In this document: piece by piece, positions 34,891 to 46,317 of the stretch
Layout: each line of letters begins with the position of its first letter
Position numbering within the stretch: the stretch's first letter is position 1
Source of the DNA: Kribbella capetownensis
Lineage (GTDB): Bacteria; Actinomycetota; Actinomycetes; Propionibacteriales; Kribbellaceae
Assembly (NCBI RefSeq): GCF_004331485.1
Contig: NZ_SJKD01000001.1
Location: 496,001 to 560,000, forward strand
DNA length: 64,000 nucleotides
Direction: 5' to 3'
Translations under genes and position numbers: made by a program
The notes under the pieces: model-generated
What the model was told of the DNA's origin: nothing
What the model saw: the letters and a program-made list of their open reading frames with translations, nothing else
The model's database searches: none

Positions 34891-35774
34891 CAGTCCGTCG
34901 CCTTCCCGGACAGGCGCTCGACTCCACGGAGCAGAGCGGAGTGGTCGAGACCGCCGTCACCGTTCGCGCGAGCGGACGCGACCAGCTGGGCCACAAGCGC
35001 ACCCAGCGGTACGACGACACCCGCCTCGCGAGCGGCGGCGGTGACGATGCCCATGTCCTTGTGGTGCAGGTCGATCCGGAAGCCGGGCTGGAAGGAGCGC
35101 GACAGCATGTTCTCCTTCTTCTGGTTCAGTACGGCGGATCCGGCCAGCCCGCCGCCGAGCACCTCGAGGGCGGCCTTGGTGTCGACGCCGTACGCCTCCA
35201 GGAAGATCACGGCCTCGGACACCGCTTGGATGTTGGCGGCAACGATCAGCTGGTTGGCGGCCTTGACCGTCTGGCCCGAACCGCTCGGCCCGACGTGGAC
35301 GACGGTCTTGCCGACGACGTCGAACAGCGGCTTGGCGACCGCGAAGTCGTCGGCCTCGCCACCGACCATGATGGACAGGGCCGCGTTCCGGGCGCCGGCC
35401 TCACCACCGGAGACCGGGGCGTCGAGCATCCGGAAGCCCAGCGCCCGCGCCTGCTCGGCGAGCTGCTGTGTGACATCGGGCCGGATGCTGGAGAAGTCGA
35501 TGATCAGCGTGCCGGTCTCGGCCAGCTGGAAGACGCCGTCCTCCCCCTCGAGCACCTGCTGGACGTCGGGCGAGTCCGGCACCATCACGGCGACCACGTC
35601 GGCGTTCTTGACCGCGTCGGCCAGCGAGGTCGCGGCACGTCCACCGGCCTCGATGAGTTCCTTGGCCCGCTCCGGGCTGCGGTCGAAGCCGGCGACCGTG
35701 TGACCGGCGTTGGCCAGGTGCACGGCCATCGGGTTGCCCATGATGCCTAGGCCGATGAAGGCGATGTTCGTCAT
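34890..35774 (-). CDS. glxR: 2-hydroxy-3-oxopropionate (tartronate semialdehyde) reductase
   Basis: 294 residues, beta-hydroxyacid dehydrogenase. N-terminal Rossmann [25 protein letters not shown] motif (here [15 protein letters not shown]), substrate motif [22 protein letters not shown], and catalytic Lys in [14 protein letters not shown]. It reduces tartronate semialdehyde from Gcl to glycerate. The stop overlaps the gcl start. Confidence 0.94.
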   Translation of the reverse strand: MTNIAFIGLGIMGNPMAVHLANAGHTVAGFDRSPERAKELIEAGGRAATSLADAVKNADVVAVMVPDSPDVQQVLEGEDGVFQLAETGTLIIDFSSIRPDVTQQLAEQARALGFRMLDAPVSGGEAGARNAALSIMVGGEADDFAVAKPLFDVVGKTVVHVGPSGSGQTVKAANQLIVAANIQAVSEAVIFLEAYGVDTKAALEVLGGGLAGSAVLNQKKENMLSRSFQPGFRIDLHHKDMGIVTAAAREAGVVVPLGALVAQLVASARANGDGGLDHSALLRGVERLSGKATD

Positions 35775-35786
35775 GTCTGTCTTCTC

Positions 35787-36611
35787 CTATGCGGTGGCCG
35801 GCCGGCGCTCGCGCGGCAGCCAGCCGAAGCTCTCGTCGGTGGTGGTGGACGGCTTGTACTCGAGGCCGACCCACCCGGCGTACCCCTGGTTCTCGAGGTC
35901 GGCGAGCTGCCGGTCGAGCGGCAGCGATCCGGTGCCGGGTTCGTTGCGGCCGGGGGCGTCGGCGATCTGGACGTGCGCGATCCGGTCCACGTGGCCGGCG
36001 ATTACGCGATCGACGTCGTCGCCGTTGACCGCGAGGTGGTAGAGGTCGGCGAGCAGTCCGACGTTCGGTACGTCGTACGCCACCTGGACGCGATCGATCA
36101 CGGCCAACGCATCGGCCGCGGTGCGCAGTGGATACCGCTCGGCGCCGCTGACCGGCTCGATCAGCACCGTGCCACCGATCCGGGCAGCCGCGCGGGCGGC
36201 CAGACCGAGGTTCTCGACGGCGAGCTCGTCCTGCTCAGCAGCGGTCTGGTCGTCGACCCGGTTGCCGTACAACGCATTGAAAGCCGGACAGCCGAGCCGC
36301 TCACCGATGCCGATGGTGGCGTTGATGTTGTCGCGGAACTCGCCCGACCGCTTCGGCCAGGAGACCAGGCCACGGTCGCCGCCAGGCATGTCGCCGGCGA
36401 AGAAGTTGAGGCCGACCAGCTGGACGCCGGCGTCCTGGATCGCGGTGACGAAGGCGTCGGCGTCAGTGTCCGACGGCACCGCCTCGGCGAACGGCCACCA
36501 GAACTCGACCGCGCCGAAGCCTGCCCGCCGGGCGGCCGCCGGTCGCTCCAGCAACGGCAGTTCGGTGAACAGGATCGAGCAGTTCACCGCGTAGCGCAGT
36601 GCGTGACTCAT
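35787..36611 (-). CDS. hyi: hydroxypyruvate isomerase
   Basis: 274 residues, TIM barrel of the Hyi family: YAVNCSILFTELPLLERPAAARRAGFGAVEFWWPF at the N-terminus, QLVGLNFFAGDMPGGDRGLVSWP near 85, VLIEPVSG with the metal Glu, LLADLYHLAVNGDDV with Asp/His, and HVQIADAPGRNEPGTGSL. It interconverts hydroxypyruvate and tartronate semialdehyde. ATG at 36611 is preferred over an upstream in-frame start because GGAAGGGA precedes it. First gene of the six-gene operon; its promoter carries two palindromic operators. Confidence 0.94.
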   Translation of the reverse strand: MSHALRYAVNCSILFTELPLLERPAAARRAGFGAVEFWWPFAEAVPSDTDADAFVTAIQDAGVQLVGLNFFAGDMPGGDRGLVSWPKRSGEFRDNINATIGIGERLGCPAFNALYGNRVDDQTAAEQDELAVENLGLAARAAARIGGTVLIEPVSGAERYPLRTAADALAVIDRVQVAYDVPNVGLLADLYHLAVNGDDVDRVIAGHVDRIAHVQIADAPGRNEPGTGSLPLDRQLADLENQGYAGWVGLEYKPSTTTDESFGWLPRERRPATA

Positions 36612-36628
36612 GGCGTCCCTTCCTGATA

Positions 36629-36696
36629 TTCCGTATCGTGGAAGTTTGTTTCTGTTCTGCGAAATGACCATAGGATGCCCGGAAAGGACGCGTCAA
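36629..36696 (-). promoter_or_regulatory. hyi operon promoter with two IclR-type operator sites
   Basis: On the minus strand TTGACG (36691-36696) and TATGGT (36667-36672) are 18 bases apart. Just downstream lie a palindrome TTTCTGTTCTGCGAAA (36649-36664) and TTCCGTATCGTGGAA (36629-36643). The second is nearly identical to sites before the uricase operon, the DUF6986 gene and the IclR gene, so a shared repressor probably blocks elongation here. Confidence 0.65.
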
Positions 36697-36766
36697 GGTT
36701 TGAGTGGCCGGTCCGTCGTTGTACGTTCCTGTCAGGACCGGGCGATCGGGCCAGAGGAGGTGCGCC

Positions 36767-38299
36767 GTGCTGGTGTCCGAACTGCTCGACGCGCCGGAGC
36801 TGGGCCTGCGCCTGCTGCACGCGCCCGACGGCACGCTCGATCGCCCGATCGGGCGGCTCGTCACGACCGACCTGCTCGAGCCGGGGCGGTACCTGAACGG
36901 TGGCGAACTGGTGCTGACCGGGCTGGTCTGGCGGCGTACCGAGGCCGACAGCGAGACCTTCGTGGCGTCGGCCGCCGGTCGCGGCGCGGCCACCATCCTG
37001 GCCGGCCGGGCGCTGCTCGACCGCGTTCCCGACGACCTGCTCGATGCTTGCCGTCGGCATCAGATCGCGCTGGTCGAGGTACCGGTCGAGGTCGCGTTCG
37101 CGGATGTGACGGAGTACGTCGCGGCAGCAGGGGCAGCCGAGACAGGCGCGCGGCTGTCCGCGAGTCTGGTCCGGCACCGGCAGTTGCTGTCCTCGATCGC
37201 CGCCGGCCGGAGTCTCGACGAGCTGGCTGCCCGCATCTCCGCGGAGATCGGGCACGCCTGCAGAGTCATCACGTCGACCGGGCGGCAGGTCGTCCCCGGT
37301 CCTGGTGAACTGGACGACGTGACGCTGGACGCGGTCACTCGGCAGTTCCTGGTCGCGGATCGGATGCCGGCGGTCGCGGCCGTGGGCAACGCGTCGTACA
37401 GCCTGTTCCCGATCGGGTCGGGGCTCGACAACCGGCTGACGGCGTGGGTGCTGCTGATCGAAGGCGACCATCGGGAGTGGCCGCGCGATCATGTCGAGGC
37501 CGTGCAGGAGTTGTGTGCCGTCGCCGCACTCGACCGCGCCCGGCGGGACGAAGGGCGGCTGGCCCTTCGGCCACTCGTGTCGGATGCGTTGGCGCTGGTC
37601 GAGTCCGGCGGTCCGCTGGCCGAGGTCGCGATTCGTTTGCGGCAGGCGGGTGCGCAGTCGGATCGGCCGATGGTGGTTGCAGTCGCCGAACTCCGCGACG
37701 AACCGCGCAACGACATCGCGTTCAGCGTCTTCGAGGACGTGGCGTTGACGGTCGGTCCGGCCGTGGTCGCGGCCGGCCGGGACGATCTGCTGGTCGGCTT
37801 CCTGCCGTCGTCGCCCGGGCTGCCCGACCAACTGCGCCGAGCCTTCGCTCGGCTCTCGCCTGGGCTCGGGCGCGGGAGGCTGTCGGTCGGGGTCAGCGGT
37901 GAGACAGGCGTCGATGCCTTGGCCGGCGCGTTGGAGGAAGCGCGATTCGCCCAACGCGCAGCGCAGGCAGGCCGGACACCGGTGTCGGTGGTGACATCGG
38001 ACGAGGTCGCCTCACATGTGTTGCTGCTCGCAACATTGCCCGACGACGTACGCCGTACTTACACGCACCGGGTTCTCGGGCCGGTGCTCGAGCACGACCG
38101 TCGTACGAACGCCGAACTGCTGGCCACGCTGCGGGAGTTCCTCGCCTGCTCGTGTTCCTGGGCACGTACGGCGGAGTCGATGCACCTGCACGTCAACACG
38201 GTTCGGTACCGGATCGAACGCGTAGAGCAACTGACCGGACGCGATCTGTCCCAGTTGGAGGACCGCGTCGACGTGTTCCTCGCGCTGAAATCGCTGTGA
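36767..38299 (+). CDS. pucR: PucR-family transcriptional regulator
   Basis: 510 residues. N-terminal PucR domain about 5-120 (LGLRLLHAPDGTLDRPIGRLVTTDLLEPGRYLNGGELVLTGLVW), a central GGDEF-derived/CdaR-like region, and a C-terminal HTH_30 (LACSCSWARTAESMHLHVNTVRYRIERVEQLTGRDL). PucR proteins activate purine catabolism, fitting its place directly before the permease-xanthine dehydrogenase operon and divergent from hyi. GTG at 36767 has GAGGAGG six bases upstream. Confidence 0.92.
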   Translation: MLVSELLDAPELGLRLLHAPDGTLDRPIGRLVTTDLLEPGRYLNGGELVLTGLVWRRTEADSETFVASAAGRGAATILAGRALLDRVPDDLLDACRRHQIALVEVPVEVAFADVTEYVAAAGAAETGARLSASLVRHRQLLSSIAAGRSLDELAARISAEIGHACRVITSTGRQVVPGPGELDDVTLDAVTRQFLVADRMPAVAAVGNASYSLFPIGSGLDNRLTAWVLLIEGDHREWPRDHVEAVQELCAVAALDRARRDEGRLALRPLVSDALALVESGGPLAEVAIRLRQAGAQSDRPMVVAVAELRDEPRNDIAFSVFEDVALTVGPAVVAAGRDDLLVGFLPSSPGLPDQLRRAFARLSPGLGRGRLSVGVSGETGVDALAGALEEARFAQRAAQAGRTPVSVVTSDEVASHVLLLATLPDDVRRTYTHRVLGPVLEHDRRTNAELLATLREFLACSCSWARTAESMHLHVNTVRYRIERVEQLTGRDLSQLEDRVDVFLALKSL

Positions 38300-38438
38300 A
38301 CGCGGCGGTTTGGGTGATCACACAGATTCACGTGGTCTGAACCCCGCATCTTCGGAGGTTCACCGGGTGCAATCGCAGTCGGCATGCGCTCAAGCTTTCG
38401 AGCAGGCCAGAACCTGCCGCAGCCGAGGAGTGTGTCCG

Positions 38439-40352
38439 ATGAAGACAGTCCCGCGACCGAGCCGCCATCCCGTCGACGAGGTGCTGCCGGCCGGCAAGCT
38501 CGCCGTGTACGGCGCTCAGCACGTGCTCGCCTTCTACGCCGGCGCGGTGATCGTACCCATCCTCCTGGCCAACTCCATCGGCCTCAGCACCCAGCAACTG
38601 ATCCACCTGATCAACGCCGACCTGTTCACCTGCGGCATCGCCTCGATCATCCAGTCCGTCGGATTCTGGAAGGTCGGAGTCCGGCTGCCGTTGCTGCAGG
38701 GCGTCACGTTCACGGCGGTGTCGCCGATGATCGCGATCGGCCTGGCCGCCGGTGGGGGGACCGACGGCCTGCTGGTCATCTACGGCGCCGTGCTCGTGGC
38801 CGGTCTCGCCACCTTCTTCATCGCGCCCTTCTTCAGCAAGCTGATCCGGTTCTTCCCACCGGTGGTGACGGGTTCGGTGATCACGATCATCGGCCTGGCG
38901 CTGCTGCCGGTGGCGGCCGGGGACGCGGTCGGCGGCGCGGGGCCGACGGCCGATCCGACCAGCGGCAAGAACCTGGCCTACGCGCTCGGGACACTCGGAC
39001 TGATCGTGCTGATCCAGCGGGTCTTCAAGGGGTTCATGGCCACGGTCGCCGTGCTGGCCGGCCTGGTGGTGGGGACGCTGGTCGCCTGGGCCTTCGGCGA
39101 CGCACACTTCAGCGCGGTCAGCGACGCGGCCTGGGTCGGGGTCACCCAGCCGTTCTACTTCGGCTGGCCGAAGTTCTCGATCGCGGCGATCATCTCGATG
39201 GTCGTGGTCATGCTGATCACCGCGGTGGAGACGACCGGTGATGTCTTCGCGACCGGTGAGATCGTCGAGAAGCGGATCGGCAAGGACGACATCGCCCGCG
39301 CGCTGCGGGCCGACGGCCTGGCCACCACGATCGGTGGCGTCTTCAACTCCTTCCCGTACACCTGCTTCGCCGAGAATGTCGGCCTGGTCCGGCTGACCCG
39401 GATCCGCAGCCGCTGGGTGGTCGCGGCGGCCGGCGGGATCATGATCCTGCTCGGGCTGCTGCCGAAGGCCGGTGCGATCGTGGCCGGCATCCCGCATCCG
39501 GTGCTGGGCGGCGCGGCGCTGGCGATGTTCGCCACCGTGGCGGTGGTCGGCTTCCAGACCCTGGCCAAGGTCGACTTCCACGACCACCGGAACGTGGTCA
39601 TCGTGGCGACCAGCGTCGGCCTCGCCATGTACGTGACCGCCCAGCCCCAGGTCGCCCAGGCGGTGCCGGGCTGGGCCGAGATCATCTTCGGCAGCGGCAT
39701 CACTCTCGGCAGCCTGACCGCGATCGGCCTGAACATCCTCTTCCACCACGTCGGCAAGGACTACGGTCCCGCGGTGGCCGGGCAGCCGGGCGACACGATC
39801 CGGCTGGACCAGGTCAACAAGATGAGCCGCGAGGAGTTCGTCGAGACCTTCGCCAGCCTGTTCCAGGGCCCGCGCTGGGCGGTCGAGCGGGCCTGGGACA
39901 TGCGGCCCTTCATCGACACCCACGCACTGCGCCGTTCCTTCCAGGAGGCTCTGTTCTCCGGCTCGCACGAGGAGCAGCGTCAGCTGATCGAGGCCTACCC
40001 GCAACTGGGCTCGCAGTTCGTCGCCGACGGCCTCAGCGGCGAGGCGTCGCTGCGGGACCAGTCGGACAAGGGCCTGACCTTCCTGGCCGATCCGGAGCGT
40101 GACGAGCTGGCCACGATCACCGACGCCTACCGCGAGCGGTTCGGCTTCCCGCTGGTGATCTCGGTCCGGGACGCGGATTCCTTCCACCGGATCATCGAGC
40201 AGGGCCGCGAGCGGCTGGACAACTGCGAGAACCAGGAACACGCCGCCGCGCTGCTCGAGATCGCGAAGATCGCCGGGTACCGGTTCGACGACTTCCTCTC
40301 CGATGCCAATCCGATCCATAGTGCAAGGACACGCTGGAGCAGCAACAGATGA
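38439..40352 (+). CDS. purine (NCS2) permease fused to an OHCU-decarboxylase-like domain
   Basis: 637 residues. Residues about 10-445 form a nucleobase:cation symporter-2 permease (YGAQHVLAFYAGAVIVPILL, LLQGVTFTAVSP, TAVETTGDVFATGEI, PYTCFAENVGLVRLTRIRSRWV) for xanthine or urate. Residues about 458-628 (NKMSREEFVETFASLF...EIAKIAGYRFDDFL) are an OHCU-decarboxylase-like domain, cytosolic. In that domain the catalytic His is Tyr520 (YPQLG for HPRIG) and the catalytic Glu is Asp540, at the same 20-residue spacing as H66/E86 of the stand-alone enzyme encoded at 49.0 kb, so it is probably inactive or altered. ATG at 38439 has GAGGAG upstream. xdhA overlaps its stop. Confidence 0.92.
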   Translation: MKTVPRPSRHPVDEVLPAGKLAVYGAQHVLAFYAGAVIVPILLANSIGLSTQQLIHLINADLFTCGIASIIQSVGFWKVGVRLPLLQGVTFTAVSPMIAIGLAAGGGTDGLLVIYGAVLVAGLATFFIAPFFSKLIRFFPPVVTGSVITIIGLALLPVAAGDAVGGAGPTADPTSGKNLAYALGTLGLIVLIQRVFKGFMATVAVLAGLVVGTLVAWAFGDAHFSAVSDAAWVGVTQPFYFGWPKFSIAAIISMVVVMLITAVETTGDVFATGEIVEKRIGKDDIARALRADGLATTIGGVFNSFPYTCFAENVGLVRLTRIRSRWVVAAAGGIMILLGLLPKAGAIVAGIPHPVLGGAALAMFATVAVVGFQTLAKVDFHDHRNVVIVATSVGLAMYVTAQPQVAQAVPGWAEIIFGSGITLGSLTAIGLNILFHHVGKDYGPAVAGQPGDTIRLDQVNKMSREEFVETFASLFQGPRWAVERAWDMRPFIDTHALRRSFQEALFSGSHEEQRQLIEAYPQLGSQFVADGLSGEASLRDQSDKGLTFLADPERDELATITDAYRERFGFPLVISVRDADSFHRIIEQGRERLDNCENQEHAAALLEIAKIAGYRFDDFLSDANPIHSARTRWSSNR

Positions 40353-41793
40353 CGACGACAACGCAGGCGCTGCGCGCGCCTTCGATCAAGGTCAACGGGG
40401 CGGACACCGCGATCGGCGACGTCCCGGTCCACACCACTGTGCTGGATTGGCTGCGCGACCGTGGCCTGACCGGCGCCAAGGAAGGCTGTGCGGAAGGCGA
40501 GTGCGGGGCGTGCTCCGTGCTCGTCGCCCGGCCCGGGACGGATGCGCCGACCGACTGGACCGCGGTGAACGCGTGTCTGCTGCCGATCGGGTCCCTCGAC
40601 GGCCAGGAGGTCATCACCTCCGAGGGTCTGGGATCGCCCGAGACCCTGCACCCCGTGCAGCGCGAAATCGCCGTACGCGGTGGGTCACAGTGTGGCTACT
40701 GCACCCCGGGCTTCGTCTGCAGCATGGCCGCGGAGTTCTACCGCTCCACCCGTACGACGTCCAACGGGCACTGCGATCACGAGCACGGTCCGAACGGGTT
40801 CGACCTGCATTCGCTGAGCGGGAACCTGTGCCGGTGCACCGGCTACCGCCCGATCCGGGACGCGGCGTACGCGCTGGGGGATCCGTCGGCGGACGACGCG
40901 CTCGCCACCCGGCGGTACGCCCCACCGCCGGCGCCGGCGACGACCCGGATGACCAAGGGCGAGTCGGAGTTCGTGCGGCCGGCCGGCCTGGACGACGTAC
41001 TCCGCCTACTGGCCGATCGGCCGGATGCGCGGATCGTTGCCGGGTCGACCGATCTCGGGGTCGAGGTGAACCTGCGCGGCCTGCGTCCTCCGCTCGTTGT
41101 CGCGATCGACCGGCTGGCGCAGTTGCGGGAGTTCGAGTTCGGCGGCGACGAGGTCCGGATCGGAGCCGCGCTGACGTTGAGCGAGATCGAGCGAATGCTG
41201 GCCGGGCGCGTGCCCTTGCTGGCTCAGATGTTCCCGCAGTTCGCGTCCCGGCTGATTCGGAACGGCGCGACGATCGGCGGCAACCTGGGGACCGGTTCGC
41301 CGATCGGTGACACCCCGCCGGCCCTGCTCGCGCTCGACGCGTCGCTCGTGCTGGCGTCTCACCGCGGTGAGCGCGTCGTACCGCTGGCGGACTACTTCAC
41401 CGGCTACCGGGAGACGCTGAAGGCGGCTGACGAGCTGATCAAGACCGTGGTCCTTCCGCTGCCGCTCGCACCGCTGACCGCCTTCCACAAGATCGCCAAG
41501 CGCCGCTTCGACGACATCTCGAGCGTTGCCGTCGGGTACGCCGTCGACGTGGTGGACGGTGTCGTCCGCGAAGCCCGGATCGGGCTCGGCGGGGTCGCCG
41601 CCACACCGCTGCGCGCCCGGGCGACCGAGGCGGCGCTGATCGGCAAGCCGTGGACCGAACGCACCGTGCGCGAGGCCGCCGCGGTCATGGCCGCCGAAGG
41701 TACTCCGATGGACGATCACCGCGCGAGTTCGTCGTACCGCTCGGCGATGCTCGGCCAATCGCTACTTCGCTTGCACGCCGAGGAGGTGCCCGC

Positions 41794-41797
<4 letters not shown>
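40349..41797 (+). CDS. xdhA: xanthine dehydrogenase small subunit (2Fe-2S and FAD)
   Basis: 482 residues. Two [2Fe-2S] clusters: CAEGECGACSV near residue 47 and QCGYCTPGF with LCRCTGYRPI in residues about 115-170; the spacer between the last two pairs holds a His-rich insert (SNGHCDHEHGPNG). The FAD domain follows (VAGSTDLGVEVNLRG, NGATIGGNLGTGSPIGDTPPALLAL). It passes electrons from the Mo subunit to FAD and NAD. ATGA overlap with the permease gene and with xdhB. Confidence 0.94.
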
Positions 41798-44138
<2,341 letters not shown>

Positions 44139-44142
<4 letters not shown>

Positions 44143-44984
44143 GCGACGTGGACTGGATGAAGGCGGTTCAGGACCTGCGTTCGCAACGGCGCGCCGGCGT
44201 ACTGGTGACAGTGATGTCGGTCCGTGGGCATGCGCCACGAGAGGCCGGCGCCAAGATGGTGGTTGCCTCTGACAACGTCTGGGCGACTGTTGGCGGAGGC
44301 AACCTGGAGGCGGTCGCGATCGAGCGCTCGCGGGCCATGATCGCGGAAGGCGCGCCTGCGCCGGAGGTGCTCGACGTGGCGTTGTCGGACAAAGCGCCGT
44401 ACCAGCATGGGGTGCAGTGTTGTGGGGGTGAGGTGAAGTTGTTGCTCGAACCGTTGCCGGTGGTTCCGTCCGTGGCGATCTTCGGAGTCGGGCACGTGGG
44501 GCTCGAGCTCGCGCGGATCCTCGCGCGGCATGACATCGAACTGCATCTGATCGATTCGCGGCCGGATCAGCTCGAGGCGGAACGGCTGCAGGTCCTCGAC
44601 GATGCGGTGGCCAACGTCCACGTGCATCAGGTGCCGGTGTTGCCGGAACTCGTGGTGGCTGAGCTGCCGCCGGGGACCCATGCACTGGTGATGACGCACG
44701 ACCACGCGGAGGACGCGGCGTTGTGTGACGCGGCGCTGCGGAACGAGCAACTCGCGACGATCGGGCTGATCGGATCGACCGCGAAATGGGCTCGTTTCCG
44801 CCGCAAGCTCGCCGAGGACGGGAACCCGGCCGAAGCGATCGACCGGATCGTCACCCCGATCGGTCTGCCGGATCTCCCCGGCAAGGAACCGGCCACCATC
44901 GCGGTCAGCGTGGCGGCCTGGCTGCTCCAACTGTTCGTTGCCGAGCGCAACCCGGCGCCGGTTCACCGTGAGGCGAAGGCATGA
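44139..44984 (+). CDS. xdhC: xanthine dehydrogenase accessory protein XdhC
   Basis: 281 residues. It binds and sulfurates the Mo cofactor and inserts it into XdhB. XdhC/CoxI N-domain: VMSVRGHAPREAGAKMVV, VGGGNLEAVAIERSR, HGVQCCGGEVKLLLEPL. Rossmann C-domain: VAIFGVGHVGLELARILARHDIELHLIDSRPDQ. GTG at 44139 overlaps the xdhB stop (GTGA); GTG at 44148 is an alternative. guaD overlaps its stop. Confidence 0.94.
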
Positions 44985-46264
44985 CCATCTTCCGAGGCAC
45001 GTTCCTCGACACCCCGGACAACCCGTTCACCGGTGGCGACCTGCGCGTCGACACCGACGCCGGGGTCCTGGTCACGGACGGAACGATCGTTGCCCGCGGC
45101 ACCTTCGCGGATGTACGCCAGGCACACCCTGCCGAGCCGGTCGTCGACCTGACCGGCGGCCTGGTACTGCCTGGGTTCGTCGACACGCATGTGCACTTCC
45201 CGCAGATCCGTGCGGTCGGCGGGCTGGGGTTGCCGTTGCTCGAGTGGCTCGACAAGTACGCGTTGCCGGAAGAGGCACGGATGGCTGACGCGTCGTACGC
45301 GGCCGGGGTTGCGTCCGAGTTCGTCCGCGGCCTGGCTGCGGCGGGGACGACGAGTGCGTTGGTGTTCGGGGCGCATTACGCCGATGCCGTCGACGCGCTG
45401 TTCACCGCGTCGTCCGAGGTGGGGTTGCGGGTGACGAGCGGGCTGGTGGTGAGTGATCGGCTGCTACGGCCGGAGCTGCACACGACACCTTCACGTGCGT
45501 ACGACGAGTCCCTCGCGCTGGCGCGACGCTGGCATGGTGTGGGGCGCAACCGATACGCCGTGACGCCGCGGTTCTCGTTGTCGTGCACAGACGAGTTGCT
45601 CGCGGTCTGTCACGACGTACTCGAGGAGGTGCCTGGGGCGCTGTTCACCTCGCATCTGAACGAGAACGAGACGGAGATCGCGGCGGTGTCCGAGTTGTTC
45701 GGTGGGTGTGACTACGTGACGACGTACGACCGGCATGGGCTGGTTGATCGGCGTAGCGTGCTTGCTCACAACGTGCATCCGACGGACGTTGAGCTCAAGC
45801 TTCTTGCCAACGCTGGGGCTTCGGTGGCGCATTGTCCGACCAGCAACGCTGCGCTGGGTAGTGGGTTGTTTCCGCTGACTCGGCATCTCCAGCACGGGGT
45901 CCGGGTTGCGCTGGGGTCTGATGTCGGCGCTGGCACTGGGTTCTCGCTGCTGAAGGAAGGGCTGCAGGCGTACTTCGCTCAGCAGCTCCAGGCTGAGGAT
46001 GGTCACCCGCTGTCGGCCGCGCACCTTCTGCACCTGGTCACCACGGCCGGTGCGGATGCTCTCGGGCTCAGCTCCGAGATTGGCGACCTGTCGGTCGGCA
46101 AGCGCTTCGACGCTCAGTTGCTGCGCCCCGCGGAGGGCTCGCCGTTGGCGGTCAGCATCGCCCACGCCGACGACCCCGAGGAAGCCCTGGCCCGGACCTT
46201 CACCCTCGGCACCCCCGCCGACGTACGCGCCGTCTGGATCAACGGCGACCTCCTGCACACCTGA
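44981..46264 (+). CDS. guaD: guanine deaminase
   Basis: 427 residues, amidohydrolase. Converts guanine to xanthine for XDH. N-terminal TIFRGTFLDTPDNPF, metal HxH in GFVDTHVHFPQIRAVGG, SHLNENETEIAAVSELF with His, AHNVHPTDVELKLLA, and SDVGAGTGFSLLKEGLQAYF with the metal Asp are characteristic GuaD. Last gene of the permease-xdhABC-guaD run, with an ATGA overlap and a strong terminator 15 bases after the stop. Confidence 0.95.
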   Translation: MTIFRGTFLDTPDNPFTGGDLRVDTDAGVLVTDGTIVARGTFADVRQAHPAEPVVDLTGGLVLPGFVDTHVHFPQIRAVGGLGLPLLEWLDKYALPEEARMADASYAAGVASEFVRGLAAAGTTSALVFGAHYADAVDALFTASSEVGLRVTSGLVVSDRLLRPELHTTPSRAYDESLALARRWHGVGRNRYAVTPRFSLSCTDELLAVCHDVLEEVPGALFTSHLNENETEIAAVSELFGGCDYVTTYDRHGLVDRRSVLAHNVHPTDVELKLLANAGASVAHCPTSNAALGSGLFPLTRHLQHGVRVALGSDVGAGTGFSLLKEGLQAYFAQQLQAEDGHPLSAAHLLHLVTTAGADALGLSSEIGDLSVGKRFDAQLLRPAEGSPLAVSIAHADDPEEALARTFTLGTPADVRAVWINGDLLHT

Positions 46265-46278
46265 GCCCGCCACCACCC

Positions 46279-46311
46279 CGGCCCCAGCTGCTCACCAGGC
46301 GGCTGGGGCCG
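46279..46311. terminator. bidirectional hairpin terminator
   Basis: CGGCCCCAGC (46279-46288) pairs perfectly with GCTGGGGCCG (46302-46311), with a 13-base loop, in the short gap between convergent guaD and the 8-oxoguanine deaminase gene. Confidence 0.75.
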
Positions 46312-46317
46312 CGGCTG

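Noticed and set aside
38328..40361. 677-codon minus-strand open frame opposite the purine permease
   Set aside because: Asp/His/Gln/Arg-rich shadow translation without domains; the plus strand encodes a clear permease.
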